From Ectobius pallidus (taxonomy: Eukaryota > Arthropoda > Insecta > Blattodea > Ectobiidae), in assembly GCA_964059195.1 (NCBI GenBank), contig CAXKWD010000009.1, positions 86,649,432 through 86,713,431 on the forward strand: 64,000 nt of DNA. Reading direction: 5' to 3'. Every line of letters starts with the position of its first letter. The first letter of the stretch is position 1. Of the stretch, positions 60,688 through 64,000 are shown one piece after another. The notes beneath the pieces are model-generated. The model searched no databases. It was given only the letters and a program-made list of their open reading frames with translations, and was not told where the DNA came from. Made by a program: the position numbers and the translations under genes.

Positions 60688-60848
60688 AATATCCTTGATT
60701 TCAAAACAACCAAGCTCTGCACCCAATACTTCCCAAGTTAGGGAGTAGCTTGAAGCAATACTAGGGCAATCTTCACTTGTGTAGAAAGAGGACTAGTCCT
60801 CTCACAGCCAACGATATGAAACCATGGCCCAGTCATATAGCGAACGAC
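60688..60848 (-). other. Tao: Candidate 5' UTR part of Tao exon 1
   Basis: A good acceptor (TGTTATTTCAG) ends at 60849 on the minus strand, so exon 1 may run 60848-60671 with an upstream non-coding exon. A donor-like CTAGAG|GTGAGG at about 61485-61495 could be its partner. The leader would hold two upstream ATGs, one of them CCATGG, opening short frames that stop before or near the main ATG. Splicing is inferred, not shown. Confidence 0.35.
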
Positions 60849-62225
60849 CTGAAATAACATGCCAAAGTTGATTTCTTCCTAAGGTAAACCAAATGTAACA
60901 ATGACATATTGACTTTGATCTTGACAATAATAACACACATATGGGCATGCAAGCCTCGCTACTTTGAAACATCAAAAATAATAAAGAAAAATACACAGAG
61001 TACTAATATATGAGAGAACAGAAGAGTCTTGGAAGTTTTAATTATGGCAAATAATTACGTCCAGTATAAAGAAAGACGAAGCAGTGCATCATCGACTTCT
61101 TTATTAGAACATTAATGATTACGATAAGCATAAAAGTTGGAGGTCTACAACACCTTTCCCACGTAATGGATGGTCGTTCAAAGATGACTTTCCAAAACGT
61201 TTACAAACTTGCTGTAATTGAAAATACAAATTAAAATCATTACAATTTCTGCCACTTTACCAACAAAATTTTCACCTTCAAAATGGCGTCTTCTAAGCAT
61301 GCGCAAAACCACTTTTAAGTCCGGATGATCTGTATTTTCGAGGAATTACGCTGCTGAAAATCATAATGGGGTATTTATTCCTCCTTCAGTTGCACTGACA
61401 TCCTAACAGAAATTACCGATACTGTTTTAACATAAATGTTGTGTCAAAACCGTGGTTGATTATGTCAAAAATTCACTGGACCTCACCTCTAGTAAAACTG
61501 ACGTTGATTACACTTATTGTAGACAGGCAGATACAAAACATCGCTTTGTTGTCTTTGCACTTGTTTAACGTAGTTGTTAAAAAGTGTCAACAGATGTCAC
61601 TGTGAAAAGACGGAAAAAGAAACAACGGACGCCCGAGAAAACGCTTATACAATTTTCACCTCATTATGTTTTATCGCCTTCAATTCCAGGAAATCTGAAA
61701 TAATACTTTGCATCTACGTTTTTGAATCATGTTCAAATATAGTATTAAAAAACACTTTGAACATGTATGAGAGCAGAATTCACAGATAACACCATTTCTT
61801 GTAGGCCTCGACTGATGCCTCTTTAACCTAGCATCACTCCGCATTTACATGTCATGCCACCAATAGCGCATATGGATGTCGCGTCATTACTCGCGCGTTA
61901 GATTTGATCTAGCATGCGTTTTTCTTTTAAATGACTTAAAAACAACTCAAACGCATGGATTAAACTTGCAATAAGATTCTATGCAACCATTTTAAAGTTT
62001 TTAAAAGCAAATAGCCTATTGTTATATATATATATATTTTTTTTTTTTTCAAAATCATAATAAATGGCCTTTAAAAAAGTGATTTTTAACATGAATCCAT
62101 CATTGTAAACATTTAATTCCTATTAGTACCGGTATACTATTATTTTAATTTTATTATTATATTATTTTGTTATTATTGGTGATATTATTTATTATTATTA
62201 TTTTGCTCTCATTATTTATAACTAT
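60849..62225 (-). promoter_or_regulatory. Tao: Probable Tao 5' flank and promoter region
   Basis: Less repeat-dense than its surroundings. On the minus strand TTGCGCATGC (about 61298-61307, NRF1-like) lies next to GACGCCATTTTG (about 61280-61291, YY1-like), a pair common in housekeeping promoters. CpG-containing DNA continues at 61880-61920. A donor-like GAG|GTGAGG near 61490 could end a non-coding first exon. The start site is not determined. Confidence 0.35.
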
Positions 62226-62580
62226 TATTAAGTGCCAGAATGGTACTTTATGAGATTGTGTGGGGGGCGAAAAATGTCTGCCCGTGCCATAACTCAAATA
62301 AGCTTTTTCGGATTTTTATAAAACTTGATATACGCATTTATAACGTCCGTGGGAAGAACCCTATTGATATTGGACCCAATCAGTTGACCGGTATCGGAAT
62401 AATGCCCAATTTAGTGGAAATATATAAAAAAGGTGCGATAACTGAAATACGCTTTATCGGAGTTAGATGAAACTTGGTATATGCATTTATGACCTACGTG
62501 GAAAGAAGCCTACTGAATTTGGACCAAATCGGTTGACCGGTACCGAAATAACGGGTAATTAACAGTCACAATATCTTCGT
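62226..62580 (+). repeat. Two-unit copy of the TTAAGTGCCAG repeat family
   Basis: Begins TTAAGTGCCAGAATGGTACT, contains GAGATTGTGTGGGGGGCGAA and two CGGTTGACCGGTA-type units. Opposite orientation to the five-unit array at 22885-23750. Confidence 0.75.
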
Positions 62581-62599
62581 TCTCCGACAATTTGAAGCA

Positions 62600-63000
62600 T
62601 TTTGATTGGGTCGAGGCCAACCTATCAGCGAAACTTTCACGAATAGTACAAAATTAGGAAAACAGTTTCTTTACTATATAAGGCTTGTGAAATGAACACA
62701 ATGAACAAATATTCTAATTTTATTTTTACTTACAATTTTCATAGCTCTGAACCACAAACATTTTTAATAAACTGCCAGTGTAAATTTCTTAAAAATTCTG
62801 GAGTCAATTAATAATGGCGAGCAAAGCCGCAGGCACCAGCTGTAAAATATTGAAATATCACAGACAATAAAAATCCAAATAAACCATTCCTTCCCTTGAA
62901 AAATTATATAATTTCTGAAAATTACATGAATTTATCAAATCAAATTCATATCGTACTTATCTATCCACAAACAGTTGGGATACAATGCTGCATTTTTAAT
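62600..63000 (+). mobile_element. Partial Helitron related to 40155-40876
   Basis: Shares GTTTCTTTACTATATAAGGC, GAACACAATGAACAAATATT and AATAATGGCGAGCAAAGCCG with the full copy. Both termini are missing. Confidence 0.7.
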
Positions 63001-63851
63001 AATTGAGGGCTTTGTATGCAAAGCAGTCAGATGTTTGTTTTCTTCTTTGATCTAGTTGAAATTGAGCACTACATGAATAATGTTATATACAGAAGGTACA
63101 ATACAGTGAAATAATTAGCGGAGTTATTTGCCACTTAATTTTGTGAAATGTTGGCATAGGCCTATTTTAAGAATTTCAAGGTGCAATACATTTAGATTTG
63201 ACAAATAACACTATTCCTTCACATATCGATGGGTGACAGGCAGAACATCTTAAGCGCCATTTACATTTTTTTTCAGGAGGAGCAAAAAACGTTTTGCTTA
63301 ATATTTATTAAGCCGAACTGAATAAAATTTTGTCTGTATGCAGCTGGGAGGATCACAGTTACATATACATCAGCGTTGTTTCTTGAAACTGATTATTACT
63401 TGCCGAAAAGGTTCTTAAGTTGTTTTGCCGGTAACTACATTGTTGGTATAAGTTATCTTACAGTTACTTGAGATGTTCTGGCGGGCATCGTTTTCTTCAG
63501 GCTAGTACTTAAGATGTTCTGCTGGATAACTTTTAAGGGTATTATTTTCCAACTTAGTGAAATATTTACATGAGTTTCAATAGCCTTGGATGTCTGGTAG
63601 GGAATTTTAAGTTTCTGGGATAATATAAGACTTATTAACATATTAATATCTAATGAGTATGTTTTTAATGATAGTGTTCACATAACTAGCCTATACACAT
63701 TTAAGTGATTGAACTTATAATAATAAAACAATTTATAAAACATTAAAGCAAGAAGCTACAAAATACAGACAATATTAAGAAATAAAGTACATTAATGTGT
63801 TTGAAAGAAAAATTAATCAAAATTCAATTTAGAGTTACTTCTTTATCCTCC
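63001..63851. other. Unassigned, possible 3' UTR of the right-edge gene
   Basis: AT-rich. An AATAAA on the minus strand near 63305 could serve a transcript ending here. Confidence 0.3.
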
Positions 63852-64000
63852 TCATCGGTTACTCGAAGTGTAATCAATAAACCTCGGTTCCCCAGAATTA
63901 ATGTTACACGAATTCTTTCTTGGTGAGAATGTAGCAGATTCTTCTGAAGAATCATAATCCACAAGCTTAATGAAAGGAATGCTAGATGCAGCACTAATGC
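63852..64000 (-). CDS. Possible 3'-terminal exon of an unknown gene (partial)
   Basis: The minus-strand frame open to the window edge reads SSIPFIKLVDYDSSEESATF, then SPRKNSCNINSGEPRFIDYT and stops at TGA (63852-63854). Balanced codons and an acidic Ser-rich stretch look protein-like. A second frame is also open here, so coding is uncertain. I do not recognise the protein. If real, it lies upstream of Tao on the same strand. Confidence 0.3.
   Translation of the reverse strand, partial: ISAASSIPFIKLVDYDSSEESATFSPRKNSCNINSGEPRFIDYTSSNR

Overview
The window looks like nuclear DNA of an insect with a large, repeat-rich genome. The evidence is one long GT-AG-spliced host gene whose protein reads closest to insect homologues, AT-rich introns, and a dense mix of Helitrons, Penelope-like elements (PLEs), LINEs, tRNA-derived SINEs and TA-flanked DNA transposons. 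A hemimetabolous insect (cockroach, termite or cricket-like) is my guess; the sequence does not prove it.

The backbone is a single gene on the minus strand: the Ste20-family serine/threonine kinase Tao (TAOK1/2/3 in vertebrates). I assembled 16 coding exons between 60687 (start codon) and 4348 (stop codon). Every junction fits GT-AG, the phases agree, and the sum is 2,682 nt, or 893 codons plus stop. Exon 1 contributes only 17 coding bases and is separated from exon 2 by a 22.5 kb intron. Exons 2-6 (38207-35297) encode the kinase domain, exon 7 a Ser-rich linker, exons 8-15 a long coiled coil, and exon 16 the conserved Ser-rich C-terminus. About 5% of the gene span is coding.

Layout by coordinate: 1-4347 lies downstream of Tao, with a Harbinger-like MITE and mostly featureless AT-rich DNA. 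4469-11452 (intron 15) holds a PLE fragment and a large SINE inverted repeat. 11572-38207 carries the remaining exons separated by Helitrons, two pogo/Tigger-like elements, three elements with a shared TACCGTATWT-type terminus, a LINE, SINEs and a PLE with inverted ends. 38208-60670 (intron 1) is a transposon stockpile: Helitrons, a 2.1 kb pogo-like deletion derivative that still encodes protein segments, a LINE with a degraded YADD box, a LOA/R1-like LINE beside a THAP-domain remnant, a PLE interrupted by a hAT element with a clean 8-bp target duplication, and a tandemly duplicated block. 60671-62000 holds the Tao start codon and possible 5' UTR and promoter sequence. The extreme right edge may carry the last exon of another minus-strand gene.

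No rRNA, CRISPR array or convincing functional tRNA gene was seen. Most short open frames are exon shadows, transposon remnants or low-complexity DNA. The most interesting material is structural: the SINE palindrome flanked by a target duplication, the PLE inverted terminal copies with hammerhead-like motifs, the family of related TIR termini, and a Helitron end lying about 30 bp from a Tao splice acceptor.
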